Shown: positions 43,469-53,233, numbered from the stretch's first letter. The stretch: DNA of 64,000 nt from Ligilactobacillus sp900765635 (GCF_949152225.1 NZ_CASCJC010000001.1:434001-498000), one strand, 5' to 3'. Notes: a model not told the origin generated them from the sequence alone. A program made the numbers and translations.

Positions 43469-44725
43469 ATGCATGCAGAAATAATTGCAGTAGGAACAGA
43501 AATATTATTAGGACAAATTGTTAATACTAACGCAACTTTTTTAAGTGAACAACTAGCACAATTAGGAATTGACGTTTATTATCAAAGTGTAGTAGGAGAT
43601 AATGCTAAGCGTTTAGCTCAGGCTATCAAAATAGCGGCTAAGCGCAATGATTTAGTTATTTTAACAGGTGGTTTAGGCCCAACACCAGATGATTTGACCA
43701 AACAAACAGTTGCAGCCTTTTTAGGAAAAAAATTATGCCAAGATGATGTAGCACAAGCTAAAATGTATGATTTTTTTGCTAAAAGTAAGCAAGAAATGGC
43801 ACCTAATAATTTATTACAAACGATGTATTTTGAGGATGCTCAACCATTGGCCAATGAAACTGGCTTAGCCGTGGGAATTTATTATCAAGCTATGACAGGG
43901 GCTGATTTCTTGTTATTGCCTGGACCACCAAATGAGTTAAAACCAATGTTTTTGCATCAAGCAAAGCCATTATTACAAAAAAATTATTGCTCAGGTCAAC
44001 AATTGTATTCACGTGTTTTACGCTTTTTTGGCATTGGAGAGTCGATATTAGTTACTAAGTTAGCCGATTTGATTGATAAGCAAACCAATCCGACCATTGC
44101 CCCATATGCCAAAACTAATGAAGTCACCTTGCGATTGACTGCTAGTGCAGATAATCAAGAAAATGCTAAACGATTATTAGATGAGATAGAAGAAAAGATA
44201 AAACAGCGAGTTGGTAAATACTTATATGGGTATGGCGATGAAAATAGTTTACCATTAGTTGTGGTTAATAAATTAAAGCAAGCTAAATTAACAATTAGTG
44301 CCTCAGAAAGTTTAACTGGTGGACTTTTTCAAAAAATGGTGACAGATGTTGCTGGTGCATCAGAAATCTTTGCCGGTGGTTTTGTGACGTATGCTAAAGA
44401 AGCTAAGGCTAATTTGTTAGACATTGACATTGCTACTTTAGATAAAAACGGAGTAGTCAGTTTTGAAACTGCTTGTTTGATGGCTAAACATACTCAAGAA
44501 AAATTAGCGTGTGATATTGCAGTGTCGTTTACTGGTGTTGCAGGGCCAGCAACGCTTGAAAATCAGCCAGCAGGAACTGTGTGGATTGGCTTAGCCCAAA
44601 AAGACGGATCTGTGACTGCACGTAAATTTATCTTTCCTAAACAGCGCGAGTTAGTACGTGAAAAAGCTGCATTGAGTGCATTTGCATGGATAAATGAGAT
44701 TTTAGAGCAAAAATACAAACATTAG
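43469..44725 (+). CDS. cinA: CinA, nicotinamide-nucleotide amidase/competence-damage protein
   Basis: The 418-residue protein has an N-terminal MoaB/MogA-like domain (MHAEIIAVGTEILLGQ, LTGGLGPTPDDLTKQ) and a C-terminal NMN deamidase domain (ASESLTGGLFQKMVTDVAGA, TGVAGPA). I chose ATG 43469 with GTGAGG nine bases upstream; the frame extends back to 43403 through the pgsA terminator. cinA-recA is a conserved pair tied to competence in streptococci. A recA promoter may lie in the 76-base gap. Confidence 0.94.
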   Translation: MHAEIIAVGTEILLGQIVNTNATFLSEQLAQLGIDVYYQSVVGDNAKRLAQAIKIAAKRNDLVILTGGLGPTPDDLTKQTVAAFLGKKLCQDDVAQAKMYDFFAKSKQEMAPNNLLQTMYFEDAQPLANETGLAVGIYYQAMTGADFLLLPGPPNELKPMFLHQAKPLLQKNYCSGQQLYSRVLRFFGIGESILVTKLADLIDKQTNPTIAPYAKTNEVTLRLTASADNQENAKRLLDEIEEKIKQRVGKYLYGYGDENSLPLVVVNKLKQAKLTISASESLTGGLFQKMVTDVAGASEIFAGGFVTYAKEAKANLLDIDIATLDKNGVVSFETACLMAKHTQEKLACDIAVSFTGVAGPATLENQPAGTVWIGLAQKDGSVTARKFIFPKQRELVREKAALSAFAWINEILEQKYKH

Positions 44726-44801
44726 TTCGATATTTCTTGCCTTTTTGTGTAAAAATCAGTATTATTAAAGATGACAGATAAATTAGAAAGGATGTATCTA
44801 A

Positions 44802-45854
44802 TTGGCAGACGAAAGACAAGCCGCTTTAGAGCAGGCACTTAAAAAAATTGAAAAAAACTTCGGTAAAGGTTCCATCATGCGAATGGGTGAAAAAGCCGAT
44901 ACTCAAATTTCCACCGTACCTAGTGGTTCATTGGCATTAGATGAAGCATTAGGAGTTGGCGGTTATCCACGTGGAAGAATTGTGGAAATTTATGGACCAG
45001 AAAGTTCTGGTAAGACAACTGTTGCCTTACATGCAGTGGCAGAAGTTCAACGTAATGGAGGTACTGCAGCTTATATCGATGCGGAAAATGCTTTAGATCC
45101 AGCTTATGCAACGGCATTAGGGGTTAACATTGATGAATTGCTTTTATCCCAACCAGATACAGGGGAACAAGGATTAGAAATTGCTGACGCCTTGGTGTCT
45201 TCTGGTGCAATTGATATTGTGGTTGTCGATTCAGTTGCAGCCTTGGTTCCACGCGCCGAAATCGAAGGTGAAATGGGTGATACGCACGTTGGTTTGCAAG
45301 CACGTTTGATGTCACAAGCATTACGTAAACTTTCTGGGACGATTAATAAGACCAAGACAATTGCGATTTTTATCAATCAAATTCGTGAAAAAGTTGGTGT
45401 GATGTTTGGAAATCCAGAAACAACACCTGGTGGTCGTGCTTTGAAGTTTTATTCAACGATTAGAATGGAAGTACGACGAGCAGAACAAATCAAGGATGGT
45501 TCTGACGTAATTGGTAATCATGTTCGTATTAAAGTTGTAAAAAACAAGGTTGCTCCTCCATTTAGACAAGCAGAAGTTGATATCATGTATGGTGAGGGTA
45601 TTTCTAAGACTGGTGAATTAATCGACATGGCGGTCGAAAAAGATATTGTCAATAAGAGTGGCTCTTGGTATTCGTATGGCGAAGAGCGCATCGGTCAAGG
45701 TCGAGAAAATGCTAAGAAGTACTTAGTAGATAATCCTGAAGTTATGCAAGAAATAATGCTTAAGGTTCGTAAAGCATATGGAATTGCTGATGCTAAAGAT
45801 GAAGAACAACTTAATTTAACGCTTGGATTAGATGAACAAGCACAAACAGAATAA
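44802..45854 (+). CDS. recA: recombinase RecA
   Basis: RecA forms filaments on single-stranded DNA for recombination and SOS induction. The 350-residue protein starts at TTG 44802 (GAAAGGA nine bases upstream; no in-frame ATG nearby). It has Walker A GPESSGKTTVAL, IVVVDSVAALVPRAEIEGEM (L1 region), IFINQIREKVGVMFGNPE (L2) and an acidic C-terminal tail. It is complete. I did not find a convincing LexA-type box in front. Confidence 0.97.
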   Translation: MADERQAALEQALKKIEKNFGKGSIMRMGEKADTQISTVPSGSLALDEALGVGGYPRGRIVEIYGPESSGKTTVALHAVAEVQRNGGTAAYIDAENALDPAYATALGVNIDELLLSQPDTGEQGLEIADALVSSGAIDIVVVDSVAALVPRAEIEGEMGDTHVGLQARLMSQALRKLSGTINKTKTIAIFINQIREKVGVMFGNPETTPGGRALKFYSTIRMEVRRAEQIKDGSDVIGNHVRIKVVKNKVAPPFRQAEVDIMYGEGISKTGELIDMAVEKDIVNKSGSWYSYGEERIGQGRENAKKYLVDNPEVMQEIMLKVRKAYGIADAKDEEQLNLTLGLDEQAQTE

Positions 45855-45859
45855 CTAAG

Positions 45860-45893
45860 AAAACATCGAGCTTATTGTCTCGATGTTTTTTAG
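45860..45893 (+). terminator. terminator of recA
   Basis: AAAACATCGAG pairs with CTCGATGTTTT (11 bp) with an 8-base loop and a T-run. Confidence 0.88.
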
Positions 45894-46080
45894 CAAAAAA
45901 ACGAGAATTTGGGGAAGAATATTTGCAAAATATTCAATAAATTAAAGATGCTTTTTCCTTATTCCTTAGTTGACATTGAGTGCTAAAAAACATTAAAATA
46001 TTAATGTGTATATAATCAAATAATGAACATCTAAAAGATGGTTATTAAAAAAATCATTAGACGATGTGGAGGTGCAAAAA

Positions 46081-47649
46081 ATGGACACAATTACTATCCT
46101 CGTCGTCGCCATTGTTATTTTGGCTTTAGTAGTTGGTTTTGCTTTAGGGGTTTTTTACCGCAAGAATGGTCATGAAAAAGAACTTGATGTAGCTACGCAA
46201 ACGGCACAAGGAATCATTGCGCAAGCTAAAAAAGAAGCTGAAGCACAAAAGAAAGAGGCAATCTTAGAAGCTAAAGAAGAAAGTCACCATTATCGAAGCG
46301 AAATTGAAAGTGAGTTAAAAGATAGACGCTTAGAGGTTCAAAAACAAGAAAATCGTTTGATGCAACGCGAAGAAAATCTTGACCGCAAAGATAGCGCGCT
46401 TGAAAAAAGAGAACGATTATTAGATAAAAAAGAAGCTCAGATGCAAGCAGATCAAACAGAACTCGACAATAAACGCACTGAAGTTACTACACTTGTTCAG
46501 CAACAACAAGAGAAATTAGAAGAAATAGCAGCTTTAACGAGTGAACAAGCACGCGAGTTAATATTAAAAGAAACTAAAGAACAGCTCAATCATGAAATGG
46601 CTGTGATGATTAAAGAAAGCGAAGAAGATATCAAGGCAAACGTTGAAAGAACCGCTAAAAGTTTAGTGGCTCAAGCAATTCAGCGCAGTGCTGCTGATAT
46701 GGTGTCAGAAACAACTGTTTCCGTTGTTAACTTACCTAACGATGAAATGAAGGGACGAATTATTGGGCGTGAAGGCCGAAATATTCGCACTTTAGAAACA
46801 TTGACAGGAATTGACTTAATTATTGACGATACACCAGAAGCCGTCGTTTTGAGTGGCTTTGATCCGGTGCGTCGTGAAATTGCTAAGTCAGCCTTAGAAA
46901 AATTGATCCAAGATGGTCGTATTCATCCGGCTCGTATCGAAGAAATGGTTGAAAAAGCAACTAAAGAAATCGATGCGAAGATTCGCGAAACCGGGGAAGA
47001 GGCGATCTTTGAATTGGGCTTGCATACGATGCATCCAGATTTAATTAAGACAGTTGGACGCTTGAAGTATCGCTCAAGTTATGGTCAAAACATACTTGAT
47101 CATTCGCTAGAAGTTGCTAAGTTAGCTGGTGTTTTAGCTGCTGAATTAGGTGAAGATGTCACAATGGCGAAACGTGCGGGATTATTACACGATATTGGTA
47201 AAGCGGTGGATCATGAAGTTGATGGTTCACACGTTGAGATTGGCGTTGAGCTTGCTCAAAAATATAACGAACCAGAAATTGTTGTTAATACGATTGCCTC
47301 ACATCACGGCGATGTGGAAGCTAAATCGATTATTGCAATTTTGGTGGCTGCAGCTGATGCGGTATCAGCTGCACGACCTGGGGCTCGAAGCGAATCGTTG
47401 GAAAATTATATTCATCGCTTAGAGAAACTAGAAAATATCTCCAATGAGTTTGAAGGTGTCAATAAGAGTTTTGCAATTCAAGCTGGACGTGAAGTTCGGG
47501 TAATTGTAGAACCAAATGAGGTCGATGATTTACAAGCAACGGTTTTAGCGCGTGATATTCGCAATAAAATTGAAACTGAGCTTGAATATCCAGGACATAT
47601 TAAGGTTACTGTTATTCGCGAAACGCGAGCAATCGAATATGCTAAATAA
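46081..47649 (+). CDS. rny: ribonuclease Y
   Basis: RNase Y is a membrane-anchored endonuclease that starts mRNA decay. The 522-residue protein has an N-terminal membrane helix (ITILVVAIVILALVVGFALG), a long coiled coil (about 30-205), a KH domain with GRIIGREGRNIRTLE, and the HD phosphodiesterase domain with LLHDIGKAVDHE. I chose ATG 46081, since GGAGGTG lies seven bases before it; the GTG at 46066 overlaps this. TATAAT at 46011 is the likely -10. Confidence 0.96.
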   Translation: MDTITILVVAIVILALVVGFALGVFYRKNGHEKELDVATQTAQGIIAQAKKEAEAQKKEAILEAKEESHHYRSEIESELKDRRLEVQKQENRLMQREENLDRKDSALEKRERLLDKKEAQMQADQTELDNKRTEVTTLVQQQQEKLEEIAALTSEQARELILKETKEQLNHEMAVMIKESEEDIKANVERTAKSLVAQAIQRSAADMVSETTVSVVNLPNDEMKGRIIGREGRNIRTLETLTGIDLIIDDTPEAVVLSGFDPVRREIAKSALEKLIQDGRIHPARIEEMVEKATKEIDAKIRETGEEAIFELGLHTMHPDLIKTVGRLKYRSSYGQNILDHSLEVAKLAGVLAAELGEDVTMAKRAGLLHDIGKAVDHEVDGSHVEIGVELAQKYNEPEIVVNTIASHHGDVEAKSIIAILVAAADAVSAARPGARSESLENYIHRLEKLENISNEFEGVNKSFAIQAGREVRVIVEPNEVDDLQATVLARDIRNKIETELEYPGHIKVTVIRETRAIEYAK

Positions 47650-47657
47650 CAAAAGAA

Positions 47658-47688
47658 AGTCTAATTGCTATGCAGTTAGGCTTTTTTA
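47658..47688 (+). terminator. terminator of rny, with an IS inserted in its T-tract
   Basis: AGTCTAATTGC pairs with GCAGTTAGGCT (11 bp, two G-T pairs, 3-base loop), followed by six T. The ISL3 element starts at 47689, right after the T-run, and the T-run itself is within the duplicated target. Confidence 0.85.
47681..47688. repeat. 8-bp target-site duplication of the ISL3 element, left copy
   Basis: CTTTTTTA occurs here and at 49197-49204, directly outside both ends. Eight bases is the ISL3-family size. Confidence 0.88.
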
Positions 47689-49196
47689 GGTTCTTTGTCA
47701 AAAAGGACTGATGCCAAAATTTTAATTATTATTTTTAAACTATTAGATGGAAGTCTAATAGTTTTTTTGTTTTAGGTGGAGAAGAAAATTACATTATTTT
47801 TTAGCGAAAGCAGAATCCTGAGTCTAAAATGCTTAAAATTATTATAGCCATAGGCTATACGCTTAATTACTTTAATGTGATTATTGACGCCTTCAATAGG
47901 ACCATTGGTAAGTCTAGGTAAAACAAAACTATTTTCTATTTCTGCCTTATGCTTCTTGATAGTTTTTAAAGCTTGTCTCATTTCTGGTGGAGGATTCCAA
48001 GAAACTGTATCAGTTAATAAATTTAGTAATTGACAACTGTTTTTACGGTACATTTGTAGAAGTAACTGATAATATTCATAGGCTGTTTTCAATTCAGAAG
48101 ACATATCAAATAAACGATCTAAAACTTCAGAATCGCTTAATTCAGCGTATTTAAAATTTATCCTTGGATAATATCGATGATAATCAACATCATCTTGATT
48201 TTTTAGAAGTAGTTTCCAAAAACGTTTCAAAGCTCGATACTCATGGGTTCCAGCTCCATATTCTTTCATAACCCTAATTCTAATTTTATTCATAGCTGTA
48301 TATGCCTGTGTAACCACATGAAATTTATCTGCAATAATAAATGCATTAGGGAATAGCTCCTTAATCAAACTGCGGTAAGGTGCATATAAGTCAACAGTTA
48401 TAGTCATTACTGATAATCTAGCTTTGTAACTATATTGAATGAAATAATTCCTAAGGAATTTATTATTTCTTTCAGGAATTATATCTATAATCCGATGATT
48501 GACTGCGTTGATTAAACACATACTCATACCACTAGATGAAAATCTTTTACCAGATTTGAAGTCATCTAAGGATAAGTGACTAGGAAGCCAGTTACAATTG
48601 ACTTTAAAATTATTTTCTACATTCTCTAAAGATCTAATAATTGTGTTTGAAGATGTAAAAGAGTCCGCAGCAATTTCACACATAGGTCTGGATAGACTTA
48701 AATCACGTACAAGTTTGGCTTTAACAGCATTAGAAAAATGATCATGATAGTTAGTATCTTTAAATTTAGCTGTCGCAGTCTTTTTGCACTCAGGACACAG
48801 ATACTTCTGTTTTCTTATAGAAAGCACAAGCTTTTTACCAGCAGAAGAAAGATGAATATTATTAACTACTTTAGTGCCGTTATGTAACATCAATGCTTTA
48901 CAATTAGGGCAATACATAGGGTAAGACAAATATAGATGACAGAGCAAAGCCTTACTATTTTTAATAATTTTTTCTTCAATATACGAAGTATATTGATATT
49001 TAGGGTCAATAGTTAAATTAGGGTCTGTAATTCCAAGTAAAAGTTTGATATTATTATCCATAGAGATGGTGTCCTTTCTTTAATTAGATTGGCGTTGTGG
49101 GCCATCTCTTTTATTTTGCCGTAAAAATGGAGAAAATAAAAGAAGGACCGTAATGCAAAAAAATTTTACATTATCAGTCCTAAATATTATACAACC
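47689..49196. mobile_element. ISL3-family insertion sequence
   Basis: The element is 1,508 bp. Its imperfect 24-bp terminal inverted repeats begin GGTT and both contain AGGACTGAT (about 16 of 24 matches). It is flanked by the octamer CTTTTTTA on both sides. It encodes one full-length ISL3-type transposase on the minus strand. An internal hairpin (47737-47764, AAACTATTAGA with TCTAATAGTTT and a T-run) lies near the left end and could stop transcription running into or out of it. Confidence 0.9.
47772..49061 (-). CDS. ISL3-family transposase
   Basis: The 429-residue protein is full-length for the family. It has an N-terminal zinc-finger region (MYCPNCKALMLHNGT and KYLCPECKKTATAKF), a helix-turn-helix, and the catalytic core with VMTITVDLYAPYRSLIKELF then NAFIIADKFHVV (Asp residues) and NGPIEGVNNHIKVIKRIAYG (Glu). 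No frameshift is seen, so the element may still be active. Confidence 0.95.
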   Translation of the reverse strand: MDNNIKLLLGITDPNLTIDPKYQYTSYIEEKIIKNSKALLCHLYLSYPMYCPNCKALMLHNGTKVVNNIHLSSAGKKLVLSIRKQKYLCPECKKTATAKFKDTNYHDHFSNAVKAKLVRDLSLSRPMCEIAADSFTSSNTIIRSLENVENNFKVNCNWLPSHLSLDDFKSGKRFSSSGMSMCLINAVNHRIIDIIPERNNKFLRNYFIQYSYKARLSVMTITVDLYAPYRSLIKELFPNAFIIADKFHVVTQAYTAMNKIRIRVMKEYGAGTHEYRALKRFWKLLLKNQDDVDYHRYYPRINFKYAELSDSEVLDRLFDMSSELKTAYEYYQLLLQMYRKNSCQLLNLLTDTVSWNPPPEMRQALKTIKKHKAEIENSFVLPRLTNGPIEGVNNHIKVIKRIAYGYNNFKHFRLRILLSLKNNVIFFST

Positions 49197-49281
49197 CTTT
49201 TTTATGATTTAAGCAAACAATAAGTTTAGGATAATTTGAAATTGTGCATGTGAAATATTAATCTTATATTAATTAAAAAAA

Positions 49282-49561
49282 GAGGTATACGAGACAGCAA
49301 AAAATTCAAATGAAGTCTTAGCAGCTAAAAGAATAAGATTAGTTAATATTTTGAGACGATATGGCACAGTTATTTGTGTTTCTTATATTCCCCAAATTAT
49401 TCAAAATCTAAATGGACAACCAGTTTTAGTAGCAATGATTAACGCTTGTTTTTGGGTAGGATATGGATGGTTAAAGCAAAAAAGATGGGCCTGGAATTAT
49501 TTCAAATATCCCTGAGTTAATTTTTGGTTTAATTACATTTGTTAGGGTATATATTCATTAA
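49282..49561 (+). pseudogene. SemiSWEET-like sugar transporter relic
   Basis: SemiSWEETs are about 90-residue, three-helix sugar transporters with a PQ-loop. A frame from about 49282 reads AAKRIRLVNILRRYGTVICV, SYIPQIIQNLNGQPVLVAMI and NACFWVGYGWLKQK, which match helices one and two and the PQ motif. After the A-run 49478-49483 the third helix (KDGPGIISNIPELIFGLITF, then VRVYIH) continues in another frame and ends at 49561. No ATG start is in place upstream; AGAGGT at 49281-49286 is followed by ATACGAG. The gene is dead. It is missed by simple ORF calling. Confidence 0.75.
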
Positions 49562-49622
49562 ACTACTAACATCAAAGTATGTTAAAATATATGTGTAATC
49601 GAATTCACGAGGTGATTTAGAG

Positions 49623-50546
49623 ATGAAGCAAATTAAATTAGGTTCAACTAATGTATTAGTTCCAGAAATTATTGTTGGTTGTATGCGCCATAATACGTTA
49701 ACACCAAAAGAAATGAATCATTATATTCATACTGCATTAGAAAATGGCATAAATTTTTTTGACCATGCTGATATTTATGGACAAGGACAAAGTGAAGAAG
49801 TTTTTGGGCAAGCATTAAAAAATGATCCTGGTATCAAACGTAGTGAGTTATTCATTCAAACTAAATGTGGTATTAAGCCAGGGCAAATGTATGATTTATC
49901 TAAAAAACATATTATAAAATCAGTTGAAGAAAGTCTTAAACGCTTGCAAACAGATTACTTAGATGCCTTGTTACTACACAGACCGGATGCTTTAGTCGAT
50001 CCAAGTGAGGTTGCAGAAGCATTTGATGAGTTACATGCAAGCGGTAAAGTCAAATTCTTTGGAGTATCGAATCATAAACCGATGCAAATTGAATTATTGC
50101 AAGCTCATTTAAGTGATAAGTTATTGATTAACCAGTTACAATTTAGTTTACCTGTATCCAATATGGTTGCTAATGGTATGGAAGTTAATATGACAGGTGA
50201 GTGTGCAATCGATTATGATGGTAGTGTCTTGGATTACAGTCGTTTAAAACAAATGACGATTCAAGCTTGGTCGCCATTTCAAATGCCTGATTGGCAAGGT
50301 GTATTTATTGATGCACCTCAGTATCCTGAGTTAAACAACGTTTTAGCTAAGATTGCTACTAAATACCAAGTATCTAAAACAACCATCGCAACGGCATGGA
50401 TTTTAAGACATCCAGCTAAGATGCAAGTGATTGCTGGAACGACTAAAGAAACGCGCTTAAAAGAAATCTGTGCAGCTAGTGATATTATGTTGACTAAAGA
50501 AGAATGGTATGAATTGTATTTGGCTGCTGGCCATCGTTTACCATAA
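49623..50546 (+). CDS. aldo/keto reductase
   Basis: The 307-residue protein is a TIM-barrel NADPH reductase of the YdhF/YcsN type. The catalytic set is visible: Asp and Tyr in FFDHADIYGQGQSEE, Lys in FIQTKCGIKPG and His in ALLLHRPDALVDP. SNHKPMQIELL and the C-terminal AGTTKETRLKEICAA are family features. GAGGTGATTTAG precedes the ATG. The substrate is unknown. It has its own terminator. Confidence 0.93.
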   Translation: MKQIKLGSTNVLVPEIIVGCMRHNTLTPKEMNHYIHTALENGINFFDHADIYGQGQSEEVFGQALKNDPGIKRSELFIQTKCGIKPGQMYDLSKKHIIKSVEESLKRLQTDYLDALLLHRPDALVDPSEVAEAFDELHASGKVKFFGVSNHKPMQIELLQAHLSDKLLINQLQFSLPVSNMVANGMEVNMTGECAIDYDGSVLDYSRLKQMTIQAWSPFQMPDWQGVFIDAPQYPELNNVLAKIATKYQVSKTTIATAWILRHPAKMQVIAGTTKETRLKEICAASDIMLTKEEWYELYLAAGHRLP

Positions 50547-50553
50547 AAAGAGG

Positions 50554-50578
50554 ACTCCTAGTTACTAGGAGTTTTTTG
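50554..50578 (+). terminator. terminator of the aldo/keto reductase gene
   Basis: ACTCCTAG pairs with CTAGGAGT (8 bp, 3-base loop) with a T-run. Confidence 0.82.
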
Positions 50579-50659
50579 TTGTGACTGACTGTGCGCAAGT
50601 CAACAAAAAATGGTAAAATCAAATTTGGATAATCAAAACTGTGATGAAAGGAAAAAAAT

Positions 50660-53233
50660 ATGCCTCAAAAAACGAAAAATACTCCGATGATGGAACAGTA
50701 TTTAGCTGTTAAAGCGCAATATCCAGATGCTTTTTTGTTTTATCGTCTAGGAGATTTTTATGAAATGTTTTATGAAGATGCAATCAAAGGAGCGCAAATT
50801 TTAGAATTAACGCTGACTACGCGTAATAAAAATGCACTTGATCCTATTCCGATGTGTGGCGTTCCACATCATGCAGCACAAAATTATATCGATATTTTGG
50901 TAGACCAAGGATACAAGGTTGCTATTTGTGAACAAGTTGAAGATCCTAAACAAGCAAAAGGAATGGTTAAACGTGAAGTTGTCCAGTTAGTAACACCAGG
51001 AACTATTATGGACGCTAAAGGCAAAGATGCTAGTGATAATAACTATTTAACGGCATTGCATCAAAATCAAAATGGTTATGGCTTGGCTTATGTTGATTTA
51101 GCAACGGGTGAATTGAAAGCCACTTTTTTAACCAAGGTGGATACGTTACTAAATGAACTTTTAAGTTTAGCGACTAAAGAAGTCGTTGTTGATGACAGCT
51201 TAGATGAGCCAACAAAAGAGTTATTAGCTAAATTAAAGATTTTACAATCTAAGCAATTAGAAGTGACTAAGACGTCTCAAAGTTCTTTTGTGACTCAAAA
51301 ACTAATGGTGGATGGCGAAGTTTATGCCACACAACTACTATTGACTTACTTGTGGCATACACAAAAAAGAAATTTAGCCCATCTGCAGCAAGCCGTTCAT
51401 TATGAACCAGCGCAGTATTTGAAATTAGATCATTATACTAAGCGCAATCTAGAATTATTAAAAAATACGCGTACAAATAAGAAGGCCGGAACCCTAGTGT
51501 GGTTACTTGATAAAACAAAAACCGCGATGGGAGGGCGTTTGTTAAAGCAATGGATTGAACGACCGCTGATTGACAGACAAGAAATTCAACAACGTCAACA
51601 AATTGTCAAAGACTTGTTGGAGCATTTTTTTGAAAGAAGTGGTCTGCAAGAAGAATTAACACAAGTTTACGATTTAGAACGGTTAGCTGGGCGAGTAGCA
51701 TTTGGTAGTGTCAATGGTCGTGACTTAATTCAACTTAAGTTATCTTTGAGTCATATACCACAGATCCGTTATTTGTTAGAGCAAATCGCGACACCTTCTT
51801 TAAGTGAGTTTTTAAAGCAGCTTGATCCATTAGAAGAATTAGTTGATTTAATTGAACAAGCTATTGTCGATGAACCGCCATTGTCTGTGACAGAAGGAAA
51901 TCTGATTCGTCCTGGATATTGTCAAGAACTTGATGAATATTTAGATGCGATGAAAAATGGTAAATCATGGTTGGCACAACTCGAAGCTAACGAACGTGAA
52001 GCTACCGGTATCCATAATCTAAAGATTGGCTTTAATCGAGTTTTTGGTTATTATATCGAAGTTTCTAAAGGAAATGTTAGCAAATTAGATGAAAATCGTT
52101 ATCAAAGAAAACAAACTTTAACTAACGCGGAACGTTTTATTACCCCAGAGTTAAAGGAAAAAGAAAGTTTAATCTTAGGAGCAGAAACTAAAGCCCAAGA
52201 ATTAGAATACGAATTATTTACGCAAGTTCGTGAACAAGTTAAAGATCAAATTGGACGAATTCAAACACTTGCTAAGGCATTAGCCAAGCTTGATGTATTG
52301 CAAAGTTTTGCAACAATTAGTGAACAAGATCAATATGTTTTGCCAACATTTAGCGAAATTAAGCAACATGATTTAGAAGTTATTGATGGTTGGCACCCAG
52401 TAGTGGAAAAAGTTTTAGGTAAGCAAAGCTATGTTCCAAACAGCATCATGATGCCTAAAGATTGTGAGTTGTTATTGATTACTGGTCCAAACATGTCAGG
52501 GAAAAGTACGTATATGCGGCAATTGGCTTTGACGGTTATTATGGCTCAAATTGGTTGTTTTGTGCCAGCTAAAAGTGCCAAGCTACCATTGTTTGATCGG
52601 ATCTTTACACGAATTGGTGCAGCTGATGATTTGATTTCAGGTGAGTCAACGTTTATGGTAGAGATGAAAGAAGCTAATGAAGCTTTACAAAATGCCACAC
52701 AAAACAGTTTGATTTTATTTGACGAGATTGGTCGTGGAACCGCTACTTATGATGGGATGGCATTAGCTCAAGCAATTATCGAATATATTCATGATAAGGT
52801 ACATGCTAAAACCTTATTTTCAACGCATTATCATGAATTAACGATTTTAGAACAACAATTGACTAAATTGCGCAATGTTCATGTTGGTGCGATTGAAAAA
52901 GCTGGTGAATTAGTCTTTTTACACAAGATTCAAAAAGGACCTGCCGATCGTTCGTATGGTTTACATGTAGCTAAGTTGGCTGGAATGCCTCAAGACATGT
53001 TAACGCGCGCTAAGGTTATCTTAGAGCAACTAGAGGCAACGCCAGAAACTAAAAAAGTTGATGAAATCAAACAAGACGAACAGTTAGTTTTATTTGAACC
53101 TGAAAAACTTGTCGATTTGACGCAAAATGAAGAGCAGATTTTAAAAGAAATCAAGGAACTAAACTTGATGGGCAAAACGCCATTAGAAATAATGAACACC
53201 GTGTATCAATGGCAAGCTAAACTAAATAAATAG
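50660..53233 (+). CDS. mutS: DNA mismatch repair protein MutS
   Basis: MutS recognises mismatches and recruits MutL. The 857-residue protein has the N-terminal mismatch-binding motif FYRLGDFYEMFYEDA (the F-x-E motif), the lever and clamp regions, Walker A ITGPNMSGKSTYMRQ (about 606-620), Walker B LILFDEIGRGTATYDG and a C-terminal tail. It is complete. mutL follows within 100 bases, after a weak hairpin. Confidence 0.97.
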   Translation: MPQKTKNTPMMEQYLAVKAQYPDAFLFYRLGDFYEMFYEDAIKGAQILELTLTTRNKNALDPIPMCGVPHHAAQNYIDILVDQGYKVAICEQVEDPKQAKGMVKREVVQLVTPGTIMDAKGKDASDNNYLTALHQNQNGYGLAYVDLATGELKATFLTKVDTLLNELLSLATKEVVVDDSLDEPTKELLAKLKILQSKQLEVTKTSQSSFVTQKLMVDGEVYATQLLLTYLWHTQKRNLAHLQQAVHYEPAQYLKLDHYTKRNLELLKNTRTNKKAGTLVWLLDKTKTAMGGRLLKQWIERPLIDRQEIQQRQQIVKDLLEHFFERSGLQEELTQVYDLERLAGRVAFGSVNGRDLIQLKLSLSHIPQIRYLLEQIATPSLSEFLKQLDPLEELVDLIEQAIVDEPPLSVTEGNLIRPGYCQELDEYLDAMKNGKSWLAQLEANEREATGIHNLKIGFNRVFGYYIEVSKGNVSKLDENRYQRKQTLTNAERFITPELKEKESLILGAETKAQELEYELFTQVREQVKDQIGRIQTLAKALAKLDVLQSFATISEQDQYVLPTFSEIKQHDLEVIDGWHPVVEKVLGKQSYVPNSIMMPKDCELLLITGPNMSGKSTYMRQLALTVIMAQIGCFVPAKSAKLPLFDRIFTRIGAADDLISGESTFMVEMKEANEALQNATQNSLILFDEIGRGTATYDGMALAQAIIEYIHDKVHAKTLFSTHYHELTILEQQLTKLRNVHVGAIEKAGELVFLHKIQKGPADRSYGLHVAKLAGMPQDMLTRAKVILEQLEATPETKKVDEIKQDEQLVLFEPEKLVDLTQNEEQILKEIKELNLMGKTPLEIMNTVYQWQAKLNK

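Noticed and set aside
44726..44801. LexA/SOS box in front of recA
   Set aside because: No sequence there resembles CGAAC-N4-GTTCG closely enough; TTCGATATTTC is not palindromic.
45104..45376. 90-codon minus-strand ORF inside recA
   Set aside because: It is an antisense shadow produced by recA codon bias, without start signals.
45978..45986. GAGTGCTAA, half of a CIRCE (HrcA) element, upstream of rny
   Set aside because: The matching TTAGCACTC half is not nine bases upstream, so it is a chance half-site.
45970..46016. TTGACA at 45970 paired with TATAAT at 46011 as the rny promoter
   Set aside because: The 35-base gap is too long for one sigma-A promoter; only the -10 is plausible.
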